Part shown: one piece after another, positions 51,015-60,781 of the stretch
How positions within the stretch are numbered: the stretch's first letter is position 1
How the letters are laid out: each line of letters opens with the position of its first letter
Source: Sporocytophaga sp.
Lineage (GTDB): Bacteria; Bacteroidota; Bacteroidia; Cytophagales; Cytophagaceae
Direction: 5' to 3'
Assembly: GCF_017745095.1 (NCBI RefSeq)
Contig: NZ_JAGHZZ010000060.1
Coordinates: 116,387-180,386, forward strand
DNA: 64,000 nt
The notes under the pieces: generated by a model
What the model was told of the DNA's origin: nothing
What the model saw: only the letters and a program-made list of their open reading frames with translations
Database searches by the model: none
Made by a program: the position numbers and the translations under genes

Positions 51015-52273
51015 AACTTCTTACCAAAACAACAATCTACTATATATTAATCTCTTTAATAACCTATCTTCTTATTGCAGGAACATTCTACATTGCTGTA
51101 AAGCATTTGATCTATAAAGAAGTGGAAGAAAGGTTAAGAGCGGAGCAGCATGATTTCGAAGCCTTCGTAAAAAGGCATGGTGGTTGGGATGAAAGCTCTT
51201 ATTTTGTGGAAAATAAAATTGAAATAACAAAACTCCGCAACTTTGATCCTGTGCAAGCTGAGGATTCTTTCAAGGATACAATTTTTTATGACAAATTTGC
51301 CAGAGAGAATGTACCGTTCCGTGAACTCACTTTTTATAATAGTTTTAAAAACGACTGGTATAAAATAAGCATTCGTAAGTCACTGATAGAAACTACTGAA
51401 CTTATCAGATATATCACACTCACTATGCTCTTTCTATTAAATATAGGCCTTTCCAGCATGTTTATCTTTTTCAGAAAAATGTCAAAAAATATATGGATGC
51501 CTTTTTACAATACTCTTGATAAGGCTAAAAAATTTGATATCAAAGATGACAAAGATGTTCAGGTTTCAGAAACAAAAATCTATGAATTTAATGAACTGAA
51601 CGATGTTATTAAAAAGATGACAGGTAAAATGCGTAAAGACTATCTGAGTCTTAAAGAATATACCGAAAACGCTTCTCATGAAATTCAAACGCCACTAGCG
51701 ATTATCAATAGCAAAGTTGAAAACCTTATCCAATGTGACAATCTCACAGACAATCAGGTTTTGTGGATAGAAGAAATTCAGAATGCATGCTTAAAAATTT
51801 CTAAGATGCACAAAGCCCTTCTGCTTCTTTCAAAAATAGATAATGGGCAATACAATGCTTCAGAGCAGATAGATTTTAATGATATGATCCGCGGCAAACT
51901 GGAAGAATTTGAAGCTTTATATACACATAAAAATATCAGTATAAGTTTTATCAATAAAGGAACATTTCTGTCAAACATACATGCGGATCTTGCTGATATA
52001 TTATTAACAAATATTATCAAAAACTCCATAGTCCACAATGTATCTCATGGTGCTGTAAATATTGAAATAAAAAACACATCCATTGAGGTTTGCAATACCG
52101 GTCAACCGCTTATTACTGTTCCTGAGAAGTTATTTGAAAGATTTAAGAAAGATAAGGCTAGTGACTCTCTCGGCCTTGGTCTTTCCATTGTAAAGAAAAT
52201 TGCAGACCACTCAGGGTTGAAAGTGGAATACAGATATGGCAATTCGTTGCATAAGATGATATTATCGAAATAA
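51011..52273 (+). CDS. Sensor histidine kinase, two-component partner
   Basis: A 420-residue membrane kinase. Two helices bound a periplasmic sensor domain: YILISLITYLLIAGTFYIAV (10-30) and YITLTMLFLLNIGLSSMFIF (134-153). A HAMP-like linker precedes the HisKA H-box, ASHEIQTPLAIINSKVENL with His223. The HATPase domain shows NIIKNSIVHN as N-box and SLGLGLSIVKKIAD as G2. The G1 box is weak (EVCNTGQPL), as in small kinases of the CusS/QseC type. It is coupled by the ATGA overlap to the response regulator. A heptad repeat begins inside its stop codon. Confidence 0.92.
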   Translation: MKLLTKTTIYYILISLITYLLIAGTFYIAVKHLIYKEVEERLRAEQHDFEAFVKRHGGWDESSYFVENKIEITKLRNFDPVQAEDSFKDTIFYDKFARENVPFRELTFYNSFKNDWYKISIRKSLIETTELIRYITLTMLFLLNIGLSSMFIFFRKMSKNIWMPFYNTLDKAKKFDIKDDKDVQVSETKIYEFNELNDVIKKMTGKMRKDYLSLKEYTENASHEIQTPLAIINSKVENLIQCDNLTDNQVLWIEEIQNACLKISKMHKALLLLSKIDNGQYNASEQIDFNDMIRGKLEEFEALYTHKNISISFINKGTFLSNIHADLADILLTNIIKNSIVHNVSHGAVNIEIKNTSIEVCNTGQPLITVPEKLFERFKKDKASDSLGLGLSIVKKIADHSGLKVEYRYGNSLHKMILSK

Positions 52274-52353
52274 AGTTTTAAGTTTTAAGTTTTAAGTTGT
52301 AAGAATCCTTCGAGTTCCTTTACTTATAACTTAAAACTTAGTACTTATAACTT
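52273..52353. repeat. Heptanucleotide repeats in inverted arms between convergent genes
   Basis: Left arm 52273-52303: AAGTTTT, AAGTTTT, AAGTTTT, AAGTTGT, then AAG. Right arm 52319-52353, read on the minus strand: AAGTTAT, AAGTACT, AAGTTTT, AAGTTAT, then AAGTAAA. A 15-base spacer lies between them, so a hairpin can form. The arms overlap both stop codons (TAA at 52271-52273, and the minus-strand stop at 52345-52347). Same 7-base rhythm as the repeat at 10654-10823. Confidence 0.75.
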
Positions 52354-53484
52354 ACCATTCACCCTCAACTCCTGCCCATCTCTTATCTCCTCAGAACCTT
52401 CTTTTAGAATAACATCCCCTTTACTCAGGTCACCGAAAACTTCAACGAGTGTATCGAGTACAATCCCCTTTTTCACAGGCACCCATTCTGCTTTGTTCTT
52501 ATTATTTCTTATCACAAATACTTCTTCACTTGAATTTACAACTGCCGACTTTGGAACAAATAATGTTGCTGATGATCTCACAACAGGTATCTGAACATCC
52601 GCATACATCCCTGCTTTTAGCTCTTTAGTAATATTATTATAATCAAACTCTGCCATCATCACTCTGTTTTTATCCAGCACACTTCCTGCACTTCTTCCAA
52701 ACTTTGCTTTAAAATCCTTATCAGGAACTGCACTTACCTGAAAAGTGACCACACCTTCTTTGCTAACAGTATTGGAATACAGTTCCGGAACTGCAAGTGT
52801 AAGTCGAAGTCTGGAGTTATCTTCCAGAACAAAAAGTGGTTTAGAATTTCCATCTGTCGCCCCTGTCAATGCACCAGGACTTATATTTCTTTCTATAATT
52901 ACACCATCAAATGGTGCAGTAATAGAAAGATAATTGACCAATTCCTGTTTAGTCCTGTAATGCGAGCGTGCTGCATCCAGATTACCTTTTGCATTGAAAA
53001 CGGATGCACTGTCTGCAAACATTTTTGCTTGAGCTTGATCCAGTTCATTTAAGGCGACTGCTCCTCTTGTAGCATTCGCCTTTATCAAACGATTATATGT
53101 TAGAGATGATGCAATCAGCCTGGCTTTTGATTCCTCATAAGCACCTTCTGCTGCTGAAAGCTGACCTTTAGCCTGATCAAATTCAGCAAGTACTTCAGGA
53201 GCATCTAATTCAGCAAGAATCTGACCTTTGCGTACCTGAGAACCTCTATCTACCTTCAGCTCTTTTACAAAACCTTTTACTTTCGAATAGATACTAACCT
53301 TATTCCAGGGATGTAATTCTCCTGGTAATAGCAGCGGCTTTTCAGGCTGAAGACTCAATACTTTTGAAACCGCAACCAATGCAACTTCATCTTTGTGCAC
53401 AGACTCATTCTTCCGTTCTTCCTTGCTACATGCTGATATTAATGTAACAATTGCTATACTAAAAGCTATTCTAAACATGTTCAT
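52345..53484 (-). CDS. RND efflux membrane-fusion lipoprotein
   Basis: About 379 residues from the ATG at 53484; the next ATG at 53478 is also possible. The lipobox LISAC places a lipid-anchored Cys near residue 19. It has a barrel-sandwich domain with the lipoyl halves KGFVKELKVDRGSQVRKGQI and TAPFDGVIIERNISPGALTG, an alpha hairpin between them (QAKGQLSAAEGAYEESKARL), and a membrane-proximal end (ELRVNGKL). It links the inner-membrane pump to the outer-membrane channel. Its start overlaps the pump stop by 14 bp, so it is the third gene of the operon: channel, pump, adaptor. Confidence 0.92.
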   Translation of the reverse strand: MNMFRIAFSIAIVTLISACSKEERKNESVHKDEVALVAVSKVLSLQPEKPLLLPGELHPWNKVSIYSKVKGFVKELKVDRGSQVRKGQILAELDAPEVLAEFDQAKGQLSAAEGAYEESKARLIASSLTYNRLIKANATRGAVALNELDQAQAKMFADSASVFNAKGNLDAARSHYRTKQELVNYLSITAPFDGVIIERNISPGALTGATDGNSKPLFVLEDNSRLRLTLAVPELYSNTVSKEGVVTFQVSAVPDKDFKAKFGRSAGSVLDKNRVMMAEFDYNNITKELKAGMYADVQIPVVRSSATLFVPKSAVVNSSEEVFVIRNNKNKAEWVPVKKGIVLDTLVEVFGDLSKGDVILKEGSEEIRDGQELRVNGKL

Positions 53485-56400
53485 ATATTCCTTTTTGATA
53501 TAATTTATAGTAGGTACTTTCCGGATCTTCCGGGTCAAGAGAGATTGAATTAAATGATGCCTTTTTTTGCAATGAAACAAAAATTGCAGGCAAAATAAAC
53601 AGAGAAGCAAGTGTTGATGCTAACAACCCTCCAATAACAGCCTGTCCTAACGGAGCAACCTGATCACCTCCTTCTCCTAGTCCGCTAGCCATGGGAATCA
53701 TACCTGCAATCATTGCAATACTTGTCATGAGTATAGGTCGGATTCTGCTATTTGCAGCCAACATTGCAGCATGCGGAGCATCTTTTAATTCCAATCTGAC
53801 CTGCTCAGCATTGGTAATCATCAAAATCGCATTTGCCACAGAAACACCCACAGACATAATCAATCCCATATATGATTGCAAATTAAGAGTCGCCCCACAA
53901 GCCATCAACATTAGAAGAGCTCCCGCAACCACAGCAGGAACAGCCGACAGAATAAGTAAGGCCAGTTTAAATGATTTAAAATTAGCAGCTAGCAAAAGGA
54001 AGATAATGACAACGGCCACAAGCAGTCCCAATTGAAGACTATTCAATGTATCATTTAAAAGTTTAGTTTGCCCTTTAAGTTCCACAACCAAACCTCTCGG
54101 AAGACTACCAGCTTCTTTAATTGCCCTTTGAACTTCTTTCCCTGCTCTTCCCAGATCTGCTTTATGGAGATTTGCAGTAATTGTTACAAGTCTGTTGGGA
54201 CCAGACCGATCAAACTGACCAGGGGTTGATACTTCCGAAAATGTTGCCACATCTGAAAGCACAGGATGTAATTGATCACTAAGAAGAGGAATGTTCCCAA
54301 TATCTTCAACAGAACTCATTTCCGTTTCCGGAATCTGAACCTGTACCTGATAAGCCAAACCTTTCTTATAATCCATCCAAAGGTTTTTATCAGTGAACCT
54401 ACTTGAAGAAGTCGCAGCTACAAGTGACCTTGAAATTTGAGTAGATGTAAGGCCGAGTTGTCCGGCACGTTCTCTATCAATATTTACCTTAAGTGTAGGA
54501 TATGACATAGGCTGAGCTATCTGAACATCTCTCAAAAATGGAATAGCTTCCATATTCTTCAAAATTTTCCCTGCAAACTTATTCGCTTCTTTGATATCTT
54601 TAGATGCTACAATAACTTCTATTGGATTCGGAGAGCCCTGACTCATTATTTTATCAACCAGTTCTATTGGCTCAAAAGATATTCTTATATCCGGAAGCTG
54701 CTCTTTAACCTTTGTTCTAATACGCTCCTTTAAATCATACATATTTATATTAGCATGTTCAGAAAAAGCTACCTGCATAACAGATTCCTGAGGACCACTA
54801 TTAAAAACAAAGATATTAGAGGTACCATAGCTTGAAGGTACGGTCCCGACAAAAGCTGAAGAAATTTCCACGTTATTTGCTCCTACTTCATTCTGAATTA
54901 ATCTTAATACTTTCAGAGTTATTCTTTCCGTTTCTTCCACCCTTGTTCCATCTTTGGCTCTGATACGAAGTTGAAATTGATTACTGCTGGCTTTCGGAAG
55001 TATATCTGTTCCAATAGCATACATGCATAGCCCGATTAACAAGATGGTGGCCGAAAAATATGCTAGAGTCCATTTTACTCTATTCTTTAAAATTTTTCCC
55101 AATGAACGAATATACCTTTGCTTGAATCGTTCAAATGCGGAAGCTTTTCTCGGCCTTTCAAATCCGTCATTGATCATTGTTTTGATCTCTTCAGGATCCA
55201 GCGCTAAAGTATTTCCCTCATGACGTCCATGATGTTTGAGCAGCCAGTTTGATAAAACCGGCACCAAAGTTTGTGAAAGTATAAATGAAGCAATCATCGC
55301 AAAGCCCACTGCAAGGGAAAGGGGTAGAAACATCGACTTAGGCACTCCTACCATTATAAATGCCGGAGCAAATACGGCGAGTATACAAAACAAAATTAAT
55401 AATTTCGGAAGAGCAATTTCTTTACAAGCATCCCAGATGGCAACTGCCTTAGGCTTATTCATCTCCAGATGTTGATGAATATTCTCAATGGTGACAGTAG
55501 ATTCGTCCACCAGAACACCAATTGCCAATGCCAGGCCACTTAATGTCATAATATTTATCGTTTGTCCAAATAAATTCAGCAAAATGACTGCTGATAGAAT
55601 CGAAATCGGAATTGTCACAACGACAATAATCACACTACGCCAGTCCTTAAGAAACAACAGTACCATAAGTCCTGTAAGTACTGCTCCCAAAACACCTTCA
55701 CTGATTAGGCTTTTCAGAGCATTCAATACATAACCTGACTGATCAAATTCATACCTTACATTTACATCTTCAGGCAAAGCATTTTGAAGAGAGGGTAAAG
55801 CAGCTTTTATGTTATTTACTACTGTTAAGGTAGAGGCATCTGATTTTTTTACAACAGGAATATAAACTGCTCTTCTACCATTGACCAAAGCATAGCTTAC
55901 AGTAATATCAGATCCGTCTTCTACAATGCCTATATCACGAATGAAAACAGTCGGTCCAGCACCTACTCTTATTGGGATATTCAAAAAGTCTTCAGGGCGC
56001 TCAATCAAAGAATTCACAGGCGTCATAAGCGTTTTCTTTCCTATTCTGAGGTTACCAGCAGGAGAAGGCTGATTGTTAGCAACAACAGCTTTAATTATTT
56101 CCTCCGGAGTTAATTTATAACTCCTTACAAGATTAGGATCAATTTTGATAACAATGGATCTTTGATTTCCACCTAAAGGAGGAGGACTGGAAACGCCTTC
56201 TATCTTAGAAAACATCGGACGGACTCTTGAACTTGCAAGGTCCTGAATTTCGTTCAGAGAACTGGTTTTACTTTCAAAAACGATTTGTCCAACCGGTACC
56301 GAACTTGCATCAAACCGTATTACTTGCGGAGGCACTGTTCCTTCAGGCATATAAGCTTTTGCCCTCGAAACATTATTGGCTACCTCTCCTGCAGCCTGAG

Positions 56401-56707
56401 CCATATTGGTCCCGGGATAAAATTCAAGTTTTATAAGACACAATCCCTGTATGGTTTTCACATCAACATTTCTTATTCCAGAAACATAAAGAAAGTGATC
56501 CTGATACCTGGTTGCTATAAATGCATCCATCTCTTCTGGTGCCATACCACCATATGGTTGCACAATATAAATAGTCGGCAAATCCAGATTCGGAAATATA
56601 TCAACCGGAATTTTAAACAACGAGAGCATGGAAAAAAATCCTATTCCTATCACCATTACCAAAATGGCAATCGGGTTTCTTAGTGCTGACCTGATTAGTT
56701 GAAACAT
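53471..56707 (-). CDS. RND efflux pump, inner-membrane permease
   Basis: A 1078-residue resistance-nodulation-division transporter with 12 helices and two large periplasmic loops. Starts with FQLIRSALRNPIAILVMVIG and SLFKIPVDIFPNLDLPTIYI (MMPL/AcrB layout); the helix 4 region GLALAIGVLVDESTVTIENI holds an Asp-rich proton relay, and later SYMGLIMSVGVSVANAILMI closes the core. Similar to AcrB/MexB-like pumps of the Bacteroidota; the substrate cannot be assigned. It is the second gene of the minus-strand operon, 21 bp after the channel gene. No regulator is inside the operon. Confidence 0.93.
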   Translation of the reverse strand: MFQLIRSALRNPIAILVMVIGIGFFSMLSLFKIPVDIFPNLDLPTIYIVQPYGGMAPEEMDAFIATRYQDHFLYVSGIRNVDVKTIQGLCLIKLEFYPGTNMAQAAGEVANNVSRAKAYMPEGTVPPQVIRFDASSVPVGQIVFESKTSSLNEIQDLASSRVRPMFSKIEGVSSPPPLGGNQRSIVIKIDPNLVRSYKLTPEEIIKAVVANNQPSPAGNLRIGKKTLMTPVNSLIERPEDFLNIPIRVGAGPTVFIRDIGIVEDGSDITVSYALVNGRRAVYIPVVKKSDASTLTVVNNIKAALPSLQNALPEDVNVRYEFDQSGYVLNALKSLISEGVLGAVLTGLMVLLFLKDWRSVIIVVVTIPISILSAVILLNLFGQTINIMTLSGLALAIGVLVDESTVTIENIHQHLEMNKPKAVAIWDACKEIALPKLLILFCILAVFAPAFIMVGVPKSMFLPLSLAVGFAMIASFILSQTLVPVLSNWLLKHHGRHEGNTLALDPEEIKTMINDGFERPRKASAFERFKQRYIRSLGKILKNRVKWTLAYFSATILLIGLCMYAIGTDILPKASSNQFQLRIRAKDGTRVEETERITLKVLRLIQNEVGANNVEISSAFVGTVPSSYGTSNIFVFNSGPQESVMQVAFSEHANINMYDLKERIRTKVKEQLPDIRISFEPIELVDKIMSQGSPNPIEVIVASKDIKEANKFAGKILKNMEAIPFLRDVQIAQPMSYPTLKVNIDRERAGQLGLTSTQISRSLVAATSSSRFTDKNLWMDYKKGLAYQVQVQIPETEMSSVEDIGNIPLLSDQLHPVLSDVATFSEVSTPGQFDRSGPNRLVTITANLHKADLGRAGKEVQRAIKEAGSLPRGLVVELKGQTKLLNDTLNSLQLGLLVAVVIIFLLLAANFKSFKLALLILSAVPAVVAGALLMLMACGATLNLQSYMGLIMSVGVSVANAILMITNAEQVRLELKDAPHAAMLAANSRIRPILMTSIAMIAGMIPMASGLGEGGDQVAPLGQAVIGGLLASTLASLFILPAIFVSLQKKASFNSISLDPEDPESTYYKLYQKGIYEHV

Positions 56708-56728
56708 GTATCCTGGTTAGTTTAAAAT

Positions 56729-58111
56729 TTATTTCACCTGATTTAAAAACAATGAAAGATCTCCAGCCGCTGCGGCTTTCATGAGCAAAGCCCGCCATGC
56801 ATTGCTATAGGCAATAAAGTTATCGGCCTCTGCTCTATTGAGAGTTACAAGGCTTTGGGTGAACGTCGGCAAATCAGTCAACCCGGAGCTATACCTAGTC
56901 TGCGCCTGTTCAAAGGCTGCCCTTGCTGCTTCCAGCTGAACAGGCGACAACTGAGCCTGCTTTAATGCTACATTAAACTGCATCTCAGAATCCTTCAATT
57001 CCCGGCTCTGACGCAAGACCTGGGCATCATATAAAAGTTGATATTTATCATACTGAAACATTTCACTTTTATAATCTCGGTGAATTTTAAAGTAGCTTGT
57101 AAGATTCCACTTTAATGCCACACCAGCCAGATAATTGAATACCTGATAATCCACACCACTTGAAAAATCAGTTCTGTATTCATTTGTTTTTCTTGAGATG
57201 CCGGAGCCTCTGGCCCATGTTGTCCCGACAACAGATAAAGAAGGATAAAACGATCGTTTTATTGAAATACTTCTTGCTTTGCTTAAATCTCTGAAAGATT
57301 GATATAACCTGAGTGATGGAGCATTTTTCAGATTATCCTTATCTGTTACAATCTGATTAGGTAACTCTTTGAAAAAATTCATAGTATCGATAGAAAGAGT
57401 GTCTTTCAATTCTCCCCCGCTCAATTCCTTAAGCTTAAGCCCATAGGATAGCTCATTTCGCTGGCTCTCTAAAAGTAAAAGTTCTGCTTTGGTATATTCT
57501 GCATGCGCAAGTGAACTGTCTACTCCAGGCTTTAGACCCGCAGAAACCTTTGCATTAACAGTATTCATATAATCAGCCGCCCTTTGGAGATTATACTCCT
57601 GCACTCGTTTCAACTGTTGATTGATAAGTAAAAGAAGATATAAATCTGCGATTTTAATCTGATGCTGAAACAATTCATTTTCATAATCCTTTTCAGCTTT
57701 CGACTTCTCGGCCTTTGCAGCATTGATACCTGCTGAAACCTTTCCAAAGTTAACTACCTTCCAATCAAGGATGGCTGTTGTATAACTACCATATGCGCCC
57801 TTATATATATTATCCTGCCTTATACCACCTGATGGAGCAAAGGTAGATCCTTCGTTAGGATAAAAGGCTCCTTCAACATTATTACTTGTAGAATAAGTAT
57901 ATTGATCTGCCAATATTAAATTAGGGAGATAATCGGCACGCGCAAATCCCACCTTCTCCTGAGCGCTTCTTACTTCGTATTGCTTTGCCTTTATACCAGG
58001 ATAGGAAGACTTTGCTTTTTCAAGCAACTGATTTAGATTATAATCTTGTGCATAAGCAATACCTGGCACGACAAAAAATAATAATAAATAATGTTTCAGT
58101 ATTTTCATCAT
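56729..58111 (-). CDS. TolC-family outer-membrane efflux channel
   Basis: 461 residues from the first ATG at 58111 (a second ATG follows at once); the upstream frame would require TTG. Signal peptide LLLFFVVPGIAYAQ, then two TolC-like coiled-coil repeats: NLNQLLEKAKSSYPGIKAKQ with EKVGFARADYLPNLILADQY, and LKQAQLSPVQLEAARAAFEQ with AQTRYSSGLTDLPTFTQSLV. It forms the outer-membrane exit duct of the efflux system. It is the first gene of the operon, with pump and adaptor genes downstream. The 260-bp upstream region likely holds the operon promoter. Confidence 0.9.
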   Translation of the reverse strand: MMKILKHYLLLFFVVPGIAYAQDYNLNQLLEKAKSSYPGIKAKQYEVRSAQEKVGFARADYLPNLILADQYTYSTSNNVEGAFYPNEGSTFAPSGGIRQDNIYKGAYGSYTTAILDWKVVNFGKVSAGINAAKAEKSKAEKDYENELFQHQIKIADLYLLLLINQQLKRVQEYNLQRAADYMNTVNAKVSAGLKPGVDSSLAHAEYTKAELLLLESQRNELSYGLKLKELSGGELKDTLSIDTMNFFKELPNQIVTDKDNLKNAPSLRLYQSFRDLSKARSISIKRSFYPSLSVVGTTWARGSGISRKTNEYRTDFSSGVDYQVFNYLAGVALKWNLTSYFKIHRDYKSEMFQYDKYQLLYDAQVLRQSRELKDSEMQFNVALKQAQLSPVQLEAARAAFEQAQTRYSSGLTDLPTFTQSLVTLNRAEADNFIAYSNAWRALLMKAAAAGDLSLFLNQVK

Positions 58112-58375
58112 TATTTTACCACCTTTCAAAATAGATTTAAGACTCCTTTAATATTTAAATCAAAACTAAAGGAGGATTCTGTAAGGAATTAGGAATACTA
58201 AGATTATGCATCAAAAAAATATTTTTCAGCACTTCCTAAATGTTTCCAGAATTAAAGGAATCAAAACTGAATTATGATTCTCTTATTTGACAACATCTAT
58301 GTAGGCTCCTTTGAATAGCTACATAAGATTTCATTCATTTCTTTTATATTTATAAAAATCTAATTCTTCTACTAT

Positions 58376-59263
58376 ATGTTTAAAATCGGCATTGACCTTG
58401 GCGGTACCAAAATAGAAGCTATCATTCTAGATGATTCTTTAAAGGAAATTCTCAGAAAGAGGATTAATACTGAACAAGAAAAAGGTTATGAACACATTCT
58501 AGACAACATAGCTTCATTGTATAAAGAATGTAGCAAGGCTATCAATGAAGCCCCACATACCTTTGGAATTGGTACCCCTGGATCAGTCTCGGCCAAAACG
58601 GGGATGCTCAAAAACTCCAATACTGTTTGCCTTAATGGGAAACCATTTCTGCATGATCTTGAAAAAAGAATTGGAAGAAAAGTGGCTATAGAAAATGATG
58701 CTAATTGCTTTGCCATGGCTGAGGCTTTGAACGGAGCAGGCAGAGGCCAACCAATGGTATTCGGAGTTATCATGGGAACAGGATGTGGTGGAGGAATCGT
58801 ATACAATGGACAAGTCATACAAGGCTTGCAATCTATAGCAGGAGAATGGGGACATACCACAATAGATTATCAGAGAGGACCAAAATGTTATTGTGGCAAA
58901 CATGGCTGTGTAGAAACATTTATCTCTGGAGGTGGAGTAGAGAAGCGATATGAAGAACTTACAGGAGATAAAAAATCATTGCATGAAATCATATTATTAT
59001 ATCGTTCAGGCAATGAAAATGCAGGAATCATCATGCACAATTTTTTTGAGCATTTTGGTGTAGCGCTATCTAATGTGCTTGCAGTAATAGATCCTGATAT
59101 TGTGGTATTAGGAGGAGGTGTTTCAAATATCGAAGAACTTTATACTTTGGGAATTGAGCAAGTCAGAAAGTATCATTTCAATGACGAACTCAAAACCCAA
59201 ATTATAAAAAATCAGACAGGAGATTCTGCTGGTGTTATTGGTGCTGCCTTGATTGGTATTTAA
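58376..59263 (+). CDS. ROK-family sugar kinase
   Basis: A 295-residue ROK protein (glucokinase/fructokinase-like, similar to E. coli Mak or NagK). Phosphate-1 motif GIDLGGTKIEAIILDD; sugar site IENDANCFAMAEALNGAGRG, with the catalytic Asp in E-N-D-A-N; phosphate-2 IMGTGCGGGIVYNGQ; zinc site GPKCYCGKHGCVETFISGGG with C-x-C-x4-C; AGEWGH contributes the zinc-binding His. Adenosine motif VVLGGGVSNIEELY. No DNA-binding domain, so it is a kinase and not a repressor. The sugar is unknown; glucose or fructose is likely, consistent with the GH3 enzyme nearby. A 12-bp hairpin overlaps its stop. Confidence 0.9.
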   Translation: MFKIGIDLGGTKIEAIILDDSLKEILRKRINTEQEKGYEHILDNIASLYKECSKAINEAPHTFGIGTPGSVSAKTGMLKNSNTVCLNGKPFLHDLEKRIGRKVAIENDANCFAMAEALNGAGRGQPMVFGVIMGTGCGGGIVYNGQVIQGLQSIAGEWGHTTIDYQRGPKCYCGKHGCVETFISGGGVEKRYEELTGDKKSLHEIILLYRSGNENAGIIMHNFFEHFGVALSNVLAVIDPDIVVLGGGVSNIEELYTLGIEQVRKYHFNDELKTQIIKNQTGDSAGVIGAALIGI

Positions 59264-59283
59264 ACTTATTAAAGTTTAAATAC
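59256..59283. terminator. Long hairpin between convergent genes
   Basis: Perfect 12-bp stem GTATTTAAACTT / AAGTTTAAATAC with a 4-base loop, overlapping the stop codon of the ROK gene and lying 11 bp before the stop of the minus-strand membrane gene. AT-rich, so its strength as a terminator is uncertain. Confidence 0.55.
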
Positions 59284-59293
59284 AATTTATATA

Positions 59294-60781
59294 TTAATTT
59301 TGGCTCTTCTTTTTCACAAGAAACCTGCTATTATTATATGACTTGACAACTTCCACTCTTTCCTTGGCAACATTGTACTCCTCACTATCAGCATAGTAGT
59401 AATCATAATCCGAGTCTATCCCTGCCTTATAAGTGCCGTATTTAATCCAGGAAAGGTCCTGAGTTCTTAGATAGAAATCAAATGATGATGCAAATAGCCA
59501 ATTTGTATTCAATACAATAGGTTTTTTCTGAGGATCTTGTTTATATTGGGTTTCGAGAAAACTTATTATATCTTTGGTATCTGCATCAAACCACCATTCA
59601 GCACATGAATAAAAATTATAAGTCCTCGATAGGTTAGCAATCCCAACAAAAACAAATCCATACACAATTATTCCATATAGCAACCCTTTCTTCTCATAAA
59701 GATATTCTGCCAATCCAACAATAGAAAGTGCAAACAAAGGATAAAGAAACAATGCTGTCCTTGTTGTGAGATAGGGCGTTCCTGCAATTTTATGCTGTGC
59801 TATATTAACTATTACTGTCCCTATAAATAAAAGTGGAAAAATCTGAAAAGGTTTGGTCAACAATATGCGGTTACCTTTCCAGTAAGTTGGCAAAATCAAC
59901 AGAAAATAATACGTAAATATCGCACCCAATAAAGCGGCAATAGCGATGATCGGAATCACATAATTATTACCTCCGTAATAGTAGAAGGTATAAGTTAATA
60001 GAGACTCTATTGTATCCTTGTAAAATCCGCTTGTACCCCAATGAACAAATTGATTAGTAGCGATCATTTTCGTAATTGGCAAATAAGATAAGGCGAACAA
60101 AATCGCTGAAACTCCACCCACTATAAACATTTTATTCACTCTTCCCTCCCAAGAAACTGTTTTATACTCCAGGAGTATGAGCACAAACAAGAGGCCTGAA
60201 AAAGCTACATAAAAATTAAGTATAGTAAAATTTGTATAAACTGCTATAGCAGCAATGCCTGAAGCATAGAAAAGATTTGCCACCGAATTGGCTTCTAAAT
60301 AACAAATCATAAAATAAATTGCTGCAAACATAAAGGCAATTGACAATCCATAACCTCTTGCCAAACTAAAAAAATCAAGTAAATATTGATTACACACCAG
60401 AACAACGATCCCAAATAATACAAACGTCCAATCACTTCTCTTTTTTCTAAGAATACCAAGAACCGAAAGATAATAAACGACAAATCCTAAAATATTCGGC
60501 AATCTGACAAAGAATTGATTCCAGCCGAACAATTGAGTCGTTAATTTGATAAGCAATGTATTAACGATATGGTTATTGGGAATCGGATGTGCATATGTGA
60601 TTATATCAATTACAGACATGCTTACAAATTCCGAGCATGTCCAATTTTCATCCACTGTAATGGGAAGAATAATTGCTCTTACTATAAGATAGATAAGCAA
60701 AATAAAGCCCGGTAAGTAAATAATTGATGATTTTAAAAGAGGATTTTCAAAGGTCCTTTTTAACTGGAGAGGTTGAAGCAT
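59294..60781 (-). CDS. GT-C type membrane glycosyltransferase (GT39-like)
   Basis: A 495-residue protein with about 10-12 membrane helices. After the first helix the loop has LPITVDENWTCSEFVS, where Asp-Glu fits the catalytic acidic pair of GT-C enzymes (dolichyl- or undecaprenyl-phosphosugar donors), followed by HPIPNNHIVNTLLIKLTTQL, which is conserved in this group. The C-terminal soluble part includes SCAEWWFDADTKDIISFLE. A role in sugar transfer to lipids, proteins or polysaccharides in the periplasm is likely; the acceptor is unknown. A decayed small membrane gene follows its start side. Confidence 0.8.
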   Translation of the reverse strand: MLQPLQLKRTFENPLLKSSIIYLPGFILLIYLIVRAIILPITVDENWTCSEFVSMSVIDIITYAHPIPNNHIVNTLLIKLTTQLFGWNQFFVRLPNILGFVVYYLSVLGILRKKRSDWTFVLFGIVVLVCNQYLLDFFSLARGYGLSIAFMFAAIYFMICYLEANSVANLFYASGIAAIAVYTNFTILNFYVAFSGLLFVLILLEYKTVSWEGRVNKMFIVGGVSAILFALSYLPITKMIATNQFVHWGTSGFYKDTIESLLTYTFYYYGGNNYVIPIIAIAALLGAIFTYYFLLILPTYWKGNRILLTKPFQIFPLLFIGTVIVNIAQHKIAGTPYLTTRTALFLYPLFALSIVGLAEYLYEKKGLLYGIIVYGFVFVGIANLSRTYNFYSCAEWWFDADTKDIISFLETQYKQDPQKKPIVLNTNWLFASSFDFYLRTQDLSWIKYGTYKAGIDSDYDYYYADSEEYNVAKERVEVVKSYNNSRFLVKKKSQN

